Shown: positions 23,756 to 34,283 of the stretch, one piece after another
Numbering within the stretch: position 1 is the stretch's first letter
How the letters are laid out: every line of letters begins with the position of its first letter
Assembly (NCBI RefSeq): GCF_947172395.1
Contig: NC_069092.1
Coordinates: forward strand, 6,245,418-6,309,417
DNA length: 64,000 nucleotides
Reading direction: 5' to 3'
Source: Bicyclus anynana
Lineage: Eukaryota > Arthropoda > Insecta > Lepidoptera > Nymphalidae
Program-made: the position numbers and the translations under genes
The notes under the pieces: model-generated
What the model saw: the letters and a program-made list of their open reading frames with translations, nothing else
Database searches by the model: none
Told to the model about the DNA's origin: nothing

Positions 23756-26599
23756 ATTCATAGTTTTATAAGTAGCTAACTCGTTGAACAAGTTTTGATC
23801 AAGTCTCAATTGTGTCAAAAGAAATCCCACGTCAAGACCTCCGAAAGGGTCAATATTCAAATAATCAATATTATGTCATTGAATAAATAAAAGTTACTTT
23901 TAGTTATTAGGTATCTAGTGTTGGTATGCCCACATGTCGTTACCTATTTGAATAGTTACGTCAAGAACCAACTGTAACGTTTGTATCGAGTAAATGTAGG
24001 CACAATAGATAAGGCTAGACGCTAAATAAGCAACCTACATAGCTATCTAAAGCCGTCGACCCCGCAAGGACGGAATCCGTCATGTCAGGTCAAGGCCATG
24101 TCATACGTCACACGAATATCTGCATCTGTGATCGTCTACATAGATACGCATGCAAACACCAATGTAGCTCTTGCGTCTTTGGAATAAGAGAGCCGCTTTG
24201 GTGGAGTAAAAATAGTCGGTGCAATGAACTCCACGGAACCGCTGTTACGTTCGAGATGTTACAACCGTGGTTATAGGTATTTCAGATGTTGATAACGTTA
24301 GTTGAATAACAACTATTTTTTTTTTTTTAATTTTTTGAATAAATTTTTGTATCGTACGGAATGGAGTTATAAAATAGTTACAGTTATTTTAATATTAATT
24401 AATATAAAGACGTACCTACCAAATTCCATTTTTGTAGAAACACCCGATAGTGTGTACCTGTACCTACTTTTCAAAATGTTGTTTCTTGCAAATAAATGAT
24501 TCTGATTATGATTTTGAATGTTTTTATATGATTGATAGGTAGGTAGTTGAGTTAGGTATATGGTTGGGTTGATAGGTTGAGTTGAGGCGTCAAAGCTAAA
24601 AATTTTTTTATTATATTTTTAAAAGTATTAGTTAGGATTACGAACACCTATAAGAAAAAATATCTAGGTAGATCGTATGTAGATAGGTATCTACGTAAAT
24701 GTAGGTATCTACCTACGTACTTTTCTTCTAATTTTCAATGTAAATATACCTACCTACTTTTAACTTATTAAGTATAACTAGTAGTTATATCAGTTTCGTA
24801 TCCAACAAAAAAAAATTAAGTTATGGGCTGATGAAACATATAAATCTTAAAACAGGTAGATAGGTACGTAGGTGCATGAAGAAACCAACGAAGGGAATCG
24901 GTGATAATAACCATAAATTTGCGATTCCAAATAAAAATTACAAATATATGGGACTAATCTGTAGACCAATCACATAAATAAAAAGAATGAAACAGATGCG
25001 CTTACCCCACCCGCCCGTCAGATATTTTCATTCCAATTTTTATAACAATAAATTGTAGGAAATGGAAAATATTACTGTCGGCGTTACAAAGAGAGATACA
25101 GTTGTTAAGGCGCACGGTGGTCTTTTAATTATTTAGGATAAAAATATGACAGGACTTCATTAGGGCCGCATGGACATGGACATGTGATTTTGTTACAATA
25201 AATTATATTTTTTGACGTGAGAGAGCAAATTACATTATATACCTACATTTAAAAAAACATCCCAATCTTTTCCAAACAATGATGTTAGAAGAAAAAAGAG
25301 GTAGGTAGGTTATACGCAGACTGCAAGTGGCACGTTAAAACTATGCTAATTAGCAAACCTGTGCTCAGTCACAGCTGAAATATCTGTGTGCTAGTTGTGA
25401 ACATCGAATGTGGTATAAGTAACCTATCTACCTCTATTTTCTTCTTTGTTTCCAAATATAAAAAAAACATGTGCTCGCTGTGATGATTTTTCTTCTATCA
25501 TTATATTAATATGTACCTATGTTAATCATAATTAAATAATTAAAGCGACAGCGGCTTAACATAATCTCCAAGTTACATGGAGGTCAAGGTTATCAATTTT
25601 CGAAATTCAGGTAGATACATAAATAACGTAAACGGCCTACGGCCTACGTCTGCATAACTAAATAGTTTTTAACACAGTCAAGTCGAACTTGCTACCGTCG
25701 CCGAATTTATCAACCAATAATGCACTAGGTAGGTATACGGATTCCTATCAGATCTATTTCAAAATCTACTCAAAAATAGACTCTTGATACTCTTACCTAT
25801 TAGGTAAATACAACTTACTATTAGCAAGTAGGTACGCAGGGAAAAATACCGACTCCCTATAAATTAAAAAAAAATATATTACCTCAACCATACTTTCTAA
25901 AGGATTTGTAACAATAAGTTTTGTAAGAAAAAGTGTTCTATCAATAACTTTCCCGATTTTAGATGGACCACCATTCTCCTCTCCCCTAAATATATTAAAT
26001 GCCTTGATTAGTTCGATAACGCTCTTAATTAAATGAACCAGTCTTATAGAATTGTTTTGTAGATAAACTACGATAAGTAGCTACATAACTTTGGTAGAAG
26101 GGTATAAATGTCGATATATAATAAATGATCTATGTTGATAATACGTCTATAATACCGACTGTGAAAAAACTCAGAAAATTTAATTGTTCATGAATTTTTG
26201 GAATAGTAGTAAAAGATTACCCCAATACCTACGTAGGTACATAATAAATCGATAGAATTCCATAATAAAGTTTTTAAAATCATAAACCCTTTACAAATTC
26301 AAATAGAATAGTAGTTATTTAGAAATATATTGTTTTTACAATTGTTAGATTTAGGTGTCTAAACTCAGCAGGCCATCAAAATATCTTAACGCGTCGTCGT
26401 CTATCACTTTGGATTTTAAATGTTCCCTTACCAGATTAGGGTGCATCCTAAAAGGTTCCATAACGATAACTTGGAGCACAAGAATGCCGGTCGAAGAGCA
26501 TAGATGCATAAAGTGCGACACTTTTTTAAATTTGCAACTAGTTTTACTTTATTACCTAAACATTAGAAGTTAGATTTGTGTAACCTAATGGAGCAGAAA

Positions 26600-26745
26600 A
26601 GTTTGTGAATCCGTAGCAATGGTGGACCGATATGGCGCTCGTGACGTCACTCGGCCAATGAGAGCGCGCGGTGCACCGACGGCAGCGCCACAACCACAAA
26701 ATGGCGGCCGTCGGCCCATTGCCGCCGCCTTCTCTGTTTAGGCCT
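26600..26745. promoter_or_regulatory. GC-rich island with CRE, CCAAT and Pho/YY1 cores
   Basis: A GC-rich, CpG-dense island stands in otherwise AT-rich DNA. It holds a palindromic CRE TGACGTCA (26642-26649), a CCAAT box (26655-26659), a GAGAG (26660-26664) and ATGGC cores of Pho/YY1 sites at 26632-26636 and 26701-26705; another ATGGC lies at 26875. Pho cores plus GAGAG are typical of Polycomb response elements in the Drosophila bithorax complex, while CRE plus CCAAT fits a broadly active promoter. The motifs are seen; the role is inferred. The strand of any transcript is not evident. Confidence 0.5.
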
Positions 26746-26874
26746 AAAATGTCAAACAAGTTTTTATTCTCCTGTTATAGTTACGTGTGTTTTACAGAAA
26801 TTCATGATATTTATTTACTTTAACGGTGTTTTTAATTAAAATAAATGTGGTGCTATTTATTGACGATTGCTGAT

Positions 26875-26967
26875 ATGGCGGCACGTAAGACATTTTTTCT
26901 ATTGAGTTATTTGATTTCACTTGTTTTGGTATTGACTTACCTCTCTTTTTATATTTTTGAAAATTAA
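26875..26967 (+). CDS. Possible 30-codon ORF with a hydrophobic segment
   Basis: A 30-codon frame starting MAARKTFFLL follows the GC-rich island by about 130 bp. After a short basic start, nearly all residues to about position 27 are hydrophobic (Leu, Val, Ile, Phe, Tyr), which would suit a single membrane-spanning segment. AATAAA-type signals occur soon after, near 26993. The ATG is embedded in GATATGGCGGCACGTAAG, which can equally be read as a Pho core followed by a splice-donor-like CGTAAG. AT-rich DNA yields hydrophobic codons by chance, so I give it low confidence. I do not recognise the peptide. Confidence 0.15.
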   Translation: MAARKTFFLLSYLISLVLVLTYLSFYIFEN

Positions 26968-28709
26968 ATGATCTCCTTTTTTGTTATAATGTAATAAAAT
27001 AAAAGTACGCAATTCTTTATTTTAATTTATGCAATGCATTTTATAATGTTTTTGTTTCTATACTCCTACGGGCCTGTTTATTTCAAAATATACTGATCTA
27101 ATTCATTTTGTTTGTCATTTATTTTTTTCTTAAATATTGTATTAGGTATGTAATAATAACCAGTGCACAGTAAAACCAACTGTGGTTTGTGTTGCATTAT
27201 GGTTAGGCTTAATTTATATATGATTTTTGTAGAATAATAAGTAAATACATAAAATAAATAAATAGTTATCTATGAAAGCTGTCTTATTAGATTTTTTTCC
27301 TACAAGAATTTAAAAGAATAATTAATAGGTAGGTAAGTAAGACACTTTTACCCAACCAAAGCTATATTAAGATATTATACACAACCAAAGCTACATAGTA
27401 GGTACTCGTATTAGGATTACTTAATCTAAGACGTGCTACTATTTTGTTGATAGTAGATATATTTAGTATTAGAGTTAGGTATTTAACACAGTAGGTATAA
27501 AAATATTTTAATTATTAGCAACGATATAGCAGCTTTATTAAAGTAGGTATTAATATATCTAACAGGTAAAGTGAGATATATCTAATCACTTTTAAAAAAT
27601 AAATGATAAAGTTCTCCATTTTCAATTAAGACCAATATAAATTGGTACTTAACAAAATATTTTAAATGGAGGAATATTTTATACCTATAGCAAGATTTCA
27701 CATTGTCACTGCTAATCAGAGAGAATACAATTCACTCGTATCGCAATAAAGACGACATAAAATATCGATATCGATGTGCTGCAATGTAGATAATTCGCGT
27801 TGGCAGAATTATTGATTCGATGTTTGCAGTAAAATCGCTGCAATTTATCGCCGGCTACGTACGTACGCCATAACTAAGTCGAGATCAAAGGGTTGCCTTT
27901 GAAAGTGCATCGAAGTGCACATATCGATACTAAGACTTGGACATCCTTACTGATAATTTACAGCGGATGTGGTTTTAAATACTTTTTACGTATTTTTTTC
28001 TCTCTCGGTCTTTTCTTAGAAATATGTGTGCATAATATTTATTCTATTTTAGGATATGCGCGGCTTTGTGGGATTCCATACTTATCTACTAACCTAAAAT
28101 ACTAACAGCCGCGAAGTGTTAACGCAATCAGATTCCTGTCGGGTTACCTTTAAAAAGTCATGTTTATACATTGTTGTACTGTATCCTAAATATACCTATG
28201 AGAAACCGGAGTTTGTATTAAACTAGGTATATGATTTCCTTTGCTTTGGGACGGCTTACCTTCATTTAAATTCCACCTTTCGCCACTTTTAACATTTAAT
28301 TTAAAAGTTACATTTACATTATAATTTTTTAAAAGTAAAATACTCTTTAATACGCATAATTATTAAAACTTTGTATGCTGGAACAGGTCATTGCCTAAAA
28401 TCAGGTAGGTAGGTAATAGGGTATTTCGATGTTTTAGATACTTTTGCGTTCTAAGCTGCGTCTGCCACGATCCAATCAAAATGCTTGATTCAAACACACA
28501 CACACACACACACTCCTATTTTTGTTTATTTTTTTTTACTTTAGTTCTGCATGTTTTTTTTTCTTTTTCTTATGATTTATTGTATTTGTAACTATATAAA
28601 ATTATTTATCAAACTACTGCAACATTGAAAATGGGAAGACACTGCCTCCTGCTACAGTAACAACTAGTAGGTACAGGAAGCAGGGCTGCAACTTAATTTT
28701 GTGATATGA
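26968..28709. other. Intergenic stretch, no gene seen
   Basis: No gene recognised. A run of ten AC dinucleotides lies at 28494-28513. The segment 27770-27900 is non-repetitive with several CpGs but has no identified feature. Confidence 0.5.
28494..28513. repeat. (AC)10 microsatellite
   Basis: Ten uninterrupted AC units. Likely length-polymorphic; no other role is suggested. Confidence 0.95.
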
Positions 28710-28749
28710 AGTTTTTGATGAATAAAGATTTATTTATTCATCAAAAACT
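28710..28749. repeat. Perfect 17-bp inverted repeat with 6-nt loop
   Basis: Arms 28710-28726 and 28733-28749 are exact reverse complements. The loop is GATTTA. Confidence 0.8.
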
Positions 28750-28794
28750 AATATATAATTATTATTATATTAAATGCAGTCTTATAATTGGTAA

Positions 28795-29530
28795 GATCAG
28801 GCCGCGAACACGTGGATCTTTGTTCGATTGGTAGAACGATGGCCGGAAATTGTAACGCAACTAGACGCATCTTTGTGGAATTTCTTTTCTTGTTATTAGG
28901 TTGCAGGTAGCAACAAAGCAGCTGACGCATCAATGTGTTATTTAACTGTAGACGATATTGATTTATAGGTTATTTAAACAACTACTTATAGTTCAAATAG
29001 AGTCATGAATGATTCTAATTATGTAACAAGAATTTTCTGGTATATGCACAGGCCGCAAACCTTAACGCTAATGCAGAAGCATTAATGTGCATGTCTAGTA
29101 GCCTACTGATTATAATCAAGATTGTGTCACGAATAATACTAATTAAAAAAGAATGTCATGTCAAATGTAGAAGCATTGATTTACCCATGTGCACGCAGAA
29201 CGATTCTCCTCCTAGAATGAGACGTTAGGCTTTAGTGCACCACGCTGGTGCAATGCAGATTGGCGGACTTTACATAAGTACGTAAAAAATTAAGAAAACT
29301 TTCAGATATGCAGGTTTCCACACGATGTATTTAATTCAGCGTTTGAGACAAGTGATATTTAATTTCCTAAAATGCACATAACTGAAAATTTGGAGTGCAT
29401 GTCCCGGAACAGATTCGAACCTACGCCCTCCAAATCGAAGGCAGATGTCATCCACATCATCCACTGGGCTATCACGCCACTTAGAGCGTACCTACAGACC
29501 TCAAATGCAAACGCATTAATGTGGTATTGC
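28795..29530. repeat. Degenerate tandem repeat with GACGCATTAATGTG-like core
   Basis: A core resembling GAAGCATTAATGTG recurs: GACGCATCTTTGTG (about 28862), GACGCATCAATGTG (about 28924), GAAGCATTAATGTG (about 29078), GAAGCATTGAT (about 29163) and AACGCATTAATGTG (about 29508). After subtracting the SINE at 29200-29477, spacings are near 65-85 bp or twice that. Longer flanking similarity exists between copies (GTCATGAATGATTCTAATTA against GTCACGAATAATACTAATTA). This looks like an old minisatellite split by a SINE. Confidence 0.45.
29200..29477 (-). mobile_element. SINE of family A, near full length
   Basis: On the minus strand it has the tRNA-like head (CAGTGGATGATGTGG..., then a B box AGGTTCGAATCTGT), the family A body and its 3' domain (TCATTCTAGGAGGAG). 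The (TGA)n tail is not preserved. It interrupts the degenerate tandem repeat around it. Confidence 0.75.
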
Positions 29531-30885
29531 CTTTATATTAAGAGTGTGTTAAATAGCATAATCACAAGCACAGCCAAGTGCTGTATGTTCTGTGCTAATC
29601 ACTATGAAATATCTACCTGCAAATCTATAAAAAATTTGAATCAGTGCATTCCATCTCCATAGAATAACAATTTACGTGATAATTAAATGACCGCTTAATT
29701 AAATACTGTGTTCTAAATAATAACGGTACAGATAAGAGTACATAATAATTTACATTAAATGTAAATTAAAAGGCTCTGTAGGTAACCTAGAACATGCCTA
29801 GAGCGGAATGTTAAGTTATGAATTGATAAATTATTCACTTAATGATTTCGTTAGTAGCTGACTTAAGCAAGTAGGTACCTACTTACCTACTTTATTTTAT
29901 ACATTTATTTTTACAAACATTTTAGCAATTGAACCTACTTACTTTGGTAAAACAAGAACTTCACCTCGGAATAAGAAATCATCTCGGAATGAGAGATAAT
30001 AAGCTGTGAACCAATATTCACCTCCATTTTATTTTTAAATTTGCCATACCTTATCGCCACAATAGTCTAAACTTTTTAATAACTATCTTACAGCTGATGA
30101 CAGGGTTACTACCCACTGCGCCACTGGGCCATCAATAGTTGACGTAATTGTTCAATTCATAAAATTAAAGCTGCTATGTTAAGATATCTCGCATTAGCAT
30201 CAGCTTTTTATTGGCCTGTAACTTTTTATTCCCAATTCAAAAAAAATACATAAAATTAAAAGTGGGAGCCATTTTATAATTATTTAAATCTAGTTTCATT
30301 ACTGTAAGCGATTTTTCACAAATTAGGATTTTGTCGGTATCCTTTGCATGTAATCCCCACGAGGTGCTGCCCCTATAAAGCCCACTTTACATAAGGCGGG
30401 CCAACTGGTCGTTCAAATTGCTCTGTACTTACCTACTCTAATCCTTAAACCGAATTTTTCTTATTAGATTTTAGCGCAGGGTAAATATGTAGGTACACTA
30501 ATTTTGGTCGATTTCCAGCGTAGTGTGATAAGGAAAATTGCATGATGAATAAAAAAATAAGGTAGGTACTTTTTAAAATCTTAGCAAAGAGTTTGTATGT
30601 CAGAAAAGTGCTCAACATTTTATGAATAAAATTAACTTTGTGAGATAAAATATAATAAATAAATACTTAACTCTTTCATTTTAATAATTTTGACAATAAA
30701 TGACAACCATTTATAATTAAGAGAAACACAAAAATGTTAATTTACTTTATGAATAATACTGGCTGTTTTTGGTGCATTTGCCTAAAAAATGCTGGTGTAC
30801 GAATTTCGCCCTATCTGTATATAAATTAGAGGCGTATCAAAATATTGGATAGAAGCAGGCGTTACTTTGCGGAAGTTCATCATGA
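29531..30885. other. Intergenic stretch, nothing recognised
   Basis: AT-rich sequence without a recognisable gene, RNA or intact repeat. Confidence 0.55.
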
Positions 30886-31094
30886 TTATATAATGATTTA
30901 TTTATTTTGCTATCATCCGCGACAAGTCGACGAACCCATGCGACAACGTCACCCAGGTCCGACAAAATACTCTCTACATACGTTTCACCCCGAAACCGGA
31001 GCATCCTCAGGAGATGTTGGCTCTACAACGTGCAATTGCATTGGGTTCGTCGACTTTTCGCGGATGATAGCAAAATAAATAAATCATTATATAA
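30886..31094. mobile_element. 209-bp MITE with 53-bp terminal inverted repeats
   Basis: The left arm (30886-30938) and right arm (31042-31094) are reverse complements at 52 of 53 positions. The arms begin TTATATAATGATTTATTTAT and contain GCTATCATCCGCG and GTCGACGAACCCA. The 103-bp centre is unique and CpG-containing. No coding capacity exists beyond chance frames. The near identity of the arms implies a recent or recently corrected element. Any target duplication is hidden in the TA-rich ends, so I do not assign a superfamily. Confidence 0.85.
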
Positions 31095-32337
31095 GCGTAT
31101 CAAAATGTCATCTTAAGGAAAACACGCAAAGACGCAAATTTATTTTCAGAAAGTGTGTTTCCTCACAAATGTGTCATAAAACGTCGTATGACATGCGTTC
31201 GCTTTGATAGTTACAGCCTCTGCTTACTTAATAACGCCTTTGACTCGAGCTCTGCAATATCGCCTCGGCTGTAATTTTTAATTTACCGCACTTACATCAT
31301 AATGTTCTATAACGCACGCATTTAAATTGGTAGAATAACTTTATCGGGTATCGATTAGAAGAATAGCATTGAGGGCTCCCAACGTTCGTTTTCTGAGCGT
31401 CGATATGTCGGCGATATGTGCACTAAGCTTAATTAAGACATTCATAATTATCGTCATTATTTTTAAATGAAAGTACAGATATACCTAATTCAACTTAGTA
31501 TAGTTTTCAACAAAAAATAAAATAGCGTAATATCGCGAATCACTCGAAGACACCTAAAATTTAAAGTTAAAGTTAAAGTTAAAGTTTACCTATTAATTGA
31601 ATTAACAACATCACGAATCTCTAAAAAATAATATAAAATTTGTTTATGCTTCTAAAACTTTACTTCGTAACAGTCCACTAGGTAGTGATACCATTTTGTT
31701 CACCCGGCAGTTTTGCAAATAAATCTTCATTTTTTCTGTTGCAGGCGCGCGATTAGCGGGGGGTTTGGTTCGTGTGGTGCCACCCTAATTTTTTCATGTC
31801 CGACCCCACCCCTTCAAAAAATGCTTAGCCCATTTAATCTTTTGGTGGCTGTGGAATGAAACAGTTGTGGACTTACTAGTATAGCAATACCTAAACTTAT
31901 TATAGGTATGGGTCAGACTTTACAGAAAGTGCGAGATTAAGTAGGTATTTAACTGACAAGTTTAATTAACTTAACTTAATTAAAGTAATAGGCACGTAGA
32001 TTATTATCGTGTTTTTTTGGAATGTAATGAAGTTATCATTTAGGTTTAGCCATTTAGGTAGAAAGATAAGCTATAGGTTAATTTAATTAAATTTGCTGAC
32101 TAAACATTTCTACCGTCATTGTTGAAAATTACATGCTCTTGAATATAGCACAAAATCTCCAAAGATCAAAAGAATTTTTATCTACGTGTTTGGATTCTAT
32201 CTTCCTTAATTATATGAGGGACTTCAACAACAATAAGTCGATAGGTAGATATATTCTTATCACTAAGCTATCGAGGAAGCGTGGATCGTAAGTAGATATA
32301 TTCAGCAAGAGAGCGGGGATACTGATATCATCTAGAT
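31095..32337. other. Intergenic stretch, short simple repeat
   Basis: No gene recognised. Four TTAAAG units lie at 31561-31585. A C/G-run segment at 31745-31835 resembles relic transposon sequence, but I cannot assign it. Confidence 0.5.
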
Positions 32338-33174
32338 GCTTTTAGCGAACGAAACAGGTGCTGCAGGCTCCTATCAGTTTATCGACATGCCTTATCAACA
32401 TTATATTGTCGCTGTCGATCAAAGTATACCTACGTGGAAATTCGTAATAGAAGCTACTGAATGTAAACGTATGTAAATATGGTAAAAAGTCATAACTATC
32501 GAAAACATATCGGGGTGCAAATAACACCGATCATGAGGTATTCAATGAAGTCTTATCAATTTATCGACGTTTCTTATCAAATTAATGTTGTCACCTACAG
32601 AGGCGACAGTCTATACCTACGTGGAAATCATAATACAGCTACTGAATGTAAATATCAACCGGGGGCCTAAGTATAAATAAGTAAACTATCAAAAAACATT
32701 ACGGGGTGCAAATAACAACCACCATGACGTCGTATATAATGAAATCTTGGCTACTGCAGGCTACTACTAATTTATCGACATTCCTTATTGTCTATATTGT
32801 CACTTTTCCTATAATCTACTTGGAAATTCGTTATAACAGCTACTGAATATAAACGTATGTAAATACAGGAAAGAGTCAAGCGGGGGCCTAAGTAAACTAT
32901 CAAAAAACATTACGGGGTGCAAATAACAACGATCATGACGTCGTATATAATGAAATCTTAGCTACTGCAGGCTTCTACTAATTTATCGACATTCCTTATC
33001 AACATACCTATAATATTGTCGTTTTCCCTATAACTACGTGGAAATTCGTAATAACAGCTACTGAATGTAAACGTATGTAAATATGGGAAAAAGTCAACCG
33101 GGGGCCTAAGTAAACTATCAAAAAACATTACGGGGTGCAAATAACAACGATCATGGCGTATGTAATGAAATCTT
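32338..33174 (+). repeat. Tandem array of about four 182-211 bp units
   Basis: Taking the shared TTTATCGAC as the phase mark, units start at 32378, 32560, 32771 and 32982; spacings are 182, 211 and 211 bp. Each carries the same ordered landmarks: CTACGTGGAAATTCG, CAGCTACTGAATGTAAACG, GGGGGCCTAAGTAAACTATC, CATTACGGGGTGCAAATAAC and GACGTCGTATATAATG. Units 2-4 are very alike; unit 1 is the most diverged. The fourth unit stops abruptly at about 33174 where the CpG-rich island begins. The array lies directly upstream of the presumed pri-miR-iab-4 first exon, so it could be satellite expansion or a reiterated regulatory module. Confidence 0.85.
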
Positions 33175-33640
33175 GCATCGGGATTAGTCGTCCCGTGATG
33201 CGGCGCGCGCCGGCGGCAGGCAATCGATGGCGGCAGGACGCGGCCCGACGCCAGCCCGACAGACCGACAGACGCCCCGAGACGCCGCGCCCGGCCACACG
33301 TCCCTCGCTCGCGCCGCCCTCGCCAGCTCAATGTTTACTTGTCGGAACAGCTGACCGGCCGGTAAGTCACGTGCTTTGTCTCGCAGTTCCTCACCTCGCA
33401 GTGTTTTACGCCGAACAGTTTTATCATTATCATCCCGTGCGACCGCTCGCGATGCAGGCCCGGTGTAATTTGAGTCGGCCGGCTCGTAAATTATCATTAT
33501 AATGCGTTGCGCTTTTTCGTTCCATTCTATTCTATCCCTCGGGAGCCCGGCGCGCACATACCGATTTCTTTATCCTCGAATGGTGGTATGGCGAAGCTTT
33601 TGTAATGTATCCTTTATGTGACACAATGGCTGCGGACAAA
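33175..33640 (+). promoter_or_regulatory. CpG-rich island, presumed pri-miR-iab-4 promoter and exon 1
   Basis: Composition jumps from AT-rich to strongly GC-rich at 33175, with dense CpG to about 33361 and moderately afterward. A strong donor G|GTAAGT closes the densest part at 33361/33362. ATGGC (Pho/YY1) cores occur at 33153, 33227, 33588 and 33626, a cluster unusual for this window. It lies 0.85 kb upstream of the miR-iab-4 hairpin on the same strand, so a promoter for the primary transcript is the simplest reading; a Polycomb response element is an alternative or addition. No TATA box or certain transcription start was seen. Confidence 0.55.
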
Positions 33641-33977
33641 AGGATCTGCGGGCTATTGTCGTCCCACCTTGCTCGGGCTGCAGTAAAAAATAACGTTCGC
33701 CTCGCTACCGGCCGTGGGCTTGCGAAAATTATTTTTGCAAACCAATCCTATCATTTTGCGAGTCAGCCTGCCCCGGGATTGGTGTTTATGCAAACAAAAG
33801 GTGCATTGTTTAGCGTGAAAGAATTTTCTCCATTACATATTTATTTGCAACTGTCCTATGTAACTTTTCTCATTATAGTAGAGCCTCGAGTTGGGATAGT
33901 GGAACTTAAGTGCTATCAGCGTAACCCCTTCACAATGTCGGTCTGACGTGTTATAAATCGGTTTATTTATTTTATAG

Positions 33978-34019
33978 GAGGCGGTCCCAGAGGTGCAGGG
34001 TCGAGCGGGAGTGCGGTCG
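33978..34019 (+). ncRNA. Candidate 42-nt internal exon
   Basis: A GC-rich 42-nt segment sits in AT-rich flanks with a pyrimidine/T-rich acceptor ending TATAG on its left and GTAAGA on its right. Its length is divisible by three. Such small exons usually need enhancers or tight introns; the following intron is only about 155 nt. Confidence 0.45.
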
Positions 34020-34210
34020 GTAAGATATTGCGTAGGATGCAAGCTGTCACAGATTTTATACATTTGTCTACATTGTCTGCTATCCTAAATAATTAAATTA
34101 ATTTTAATAGGTAATTAATAACAGAACATAAAACAGTAAATAAAATAAAAATTAATTCTTACCAAATATTTCAGATGCCCGAAGAGAAGAGAAGAGAAGA
34201 AAATGCGTCG

Positions 34211-34283
34211 CCTTCTGTACGTATACTGAATGTATCCTGAGTGTCTGATTCTTTCCGGTATACCTTCAGTATACGTAACAGAA
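34211..34283 (+). ncRNA. mir-iab-4: miR-iab-4 precursor hairpin
   Basis: The 5p arm (34219-34240) starts ACGTATACTGAATGTATCC and the 3p arm (34256-34279) starts CGGTATACCTTCAGTATACG; both match, as I recall them, the Drosophila miR-iab-4 products. CTTCTGT at the base pairs with ACAGAAG, extending the stem. The 15-nt loop region lies between. miR-iab-4-5p (seed CGTATAC) represses Ubx and other Hox-pathway mRNAs in Drosophila. The gene lies between abd-A and Abd-B throughout insects, so it fixes the location of the window. It appears exonic in the presumed primary transcript, 37 nt after the exon 3 acceptor. Confidence 0.95.
34211..34283 (-). ncRNA. mir-iab-8: miR-iab-8 precursor hairpin (antisense of miR-iab-4)
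   Basis: In Drosophila the same hairpin is transcribed from the other strand to give miR-iab-8, which represses Ubx, abd-A and the cofactor genes hth and exd. Here the minus strand of 34254-34278 begins TTACGTATACTGAAGGTAT, matching miR-iab-8-5p (seed TACGTAT). The near-palindromic stem allows both strands to fold. Whether a minus-strand transcript exists in this species cannot be seen; by analogy it would come from the Abd-B side (right). No promoter for it is certain, though the island at 39840-40085 is a candidate. Confidence 0.75.

Larger units (their letters stand above)
22709..26599. other. Intergenic stretch with relic repeats, no gene seen
   Basis: No gene recognised in about 3.9 kb. 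It contains a hairpin at 23128-23180 and a relic of a probable hAT-like element at about 23560-23755, both listed. Low-complexity TAGGTA/TACCTA runs are dense at 24530-24780. Confidence 0.5.

Noticed and set aside
28494..28513. Short direct repeats suggesting an array
   Set aside because: A plain AC microsatellite with no spacers; CRISPR arrays do not apply to this eukaryotic DNA.
30845..31116. Two plus-strand open frames of 69 and 77 codons
   Set aside because: Both are confined to the 209-bp MITE; the terminal repeats keep the frames open.
32958..33557. The longest open frame in the window (199 codons, minus strand)
   Set aside because: It spans the tandem array and the CpG island, where high G+C suppresses stops in several frames at once. 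It is arginine/alanine-rich with no domain, and it lies antisense to a better supported ncRNA exon.
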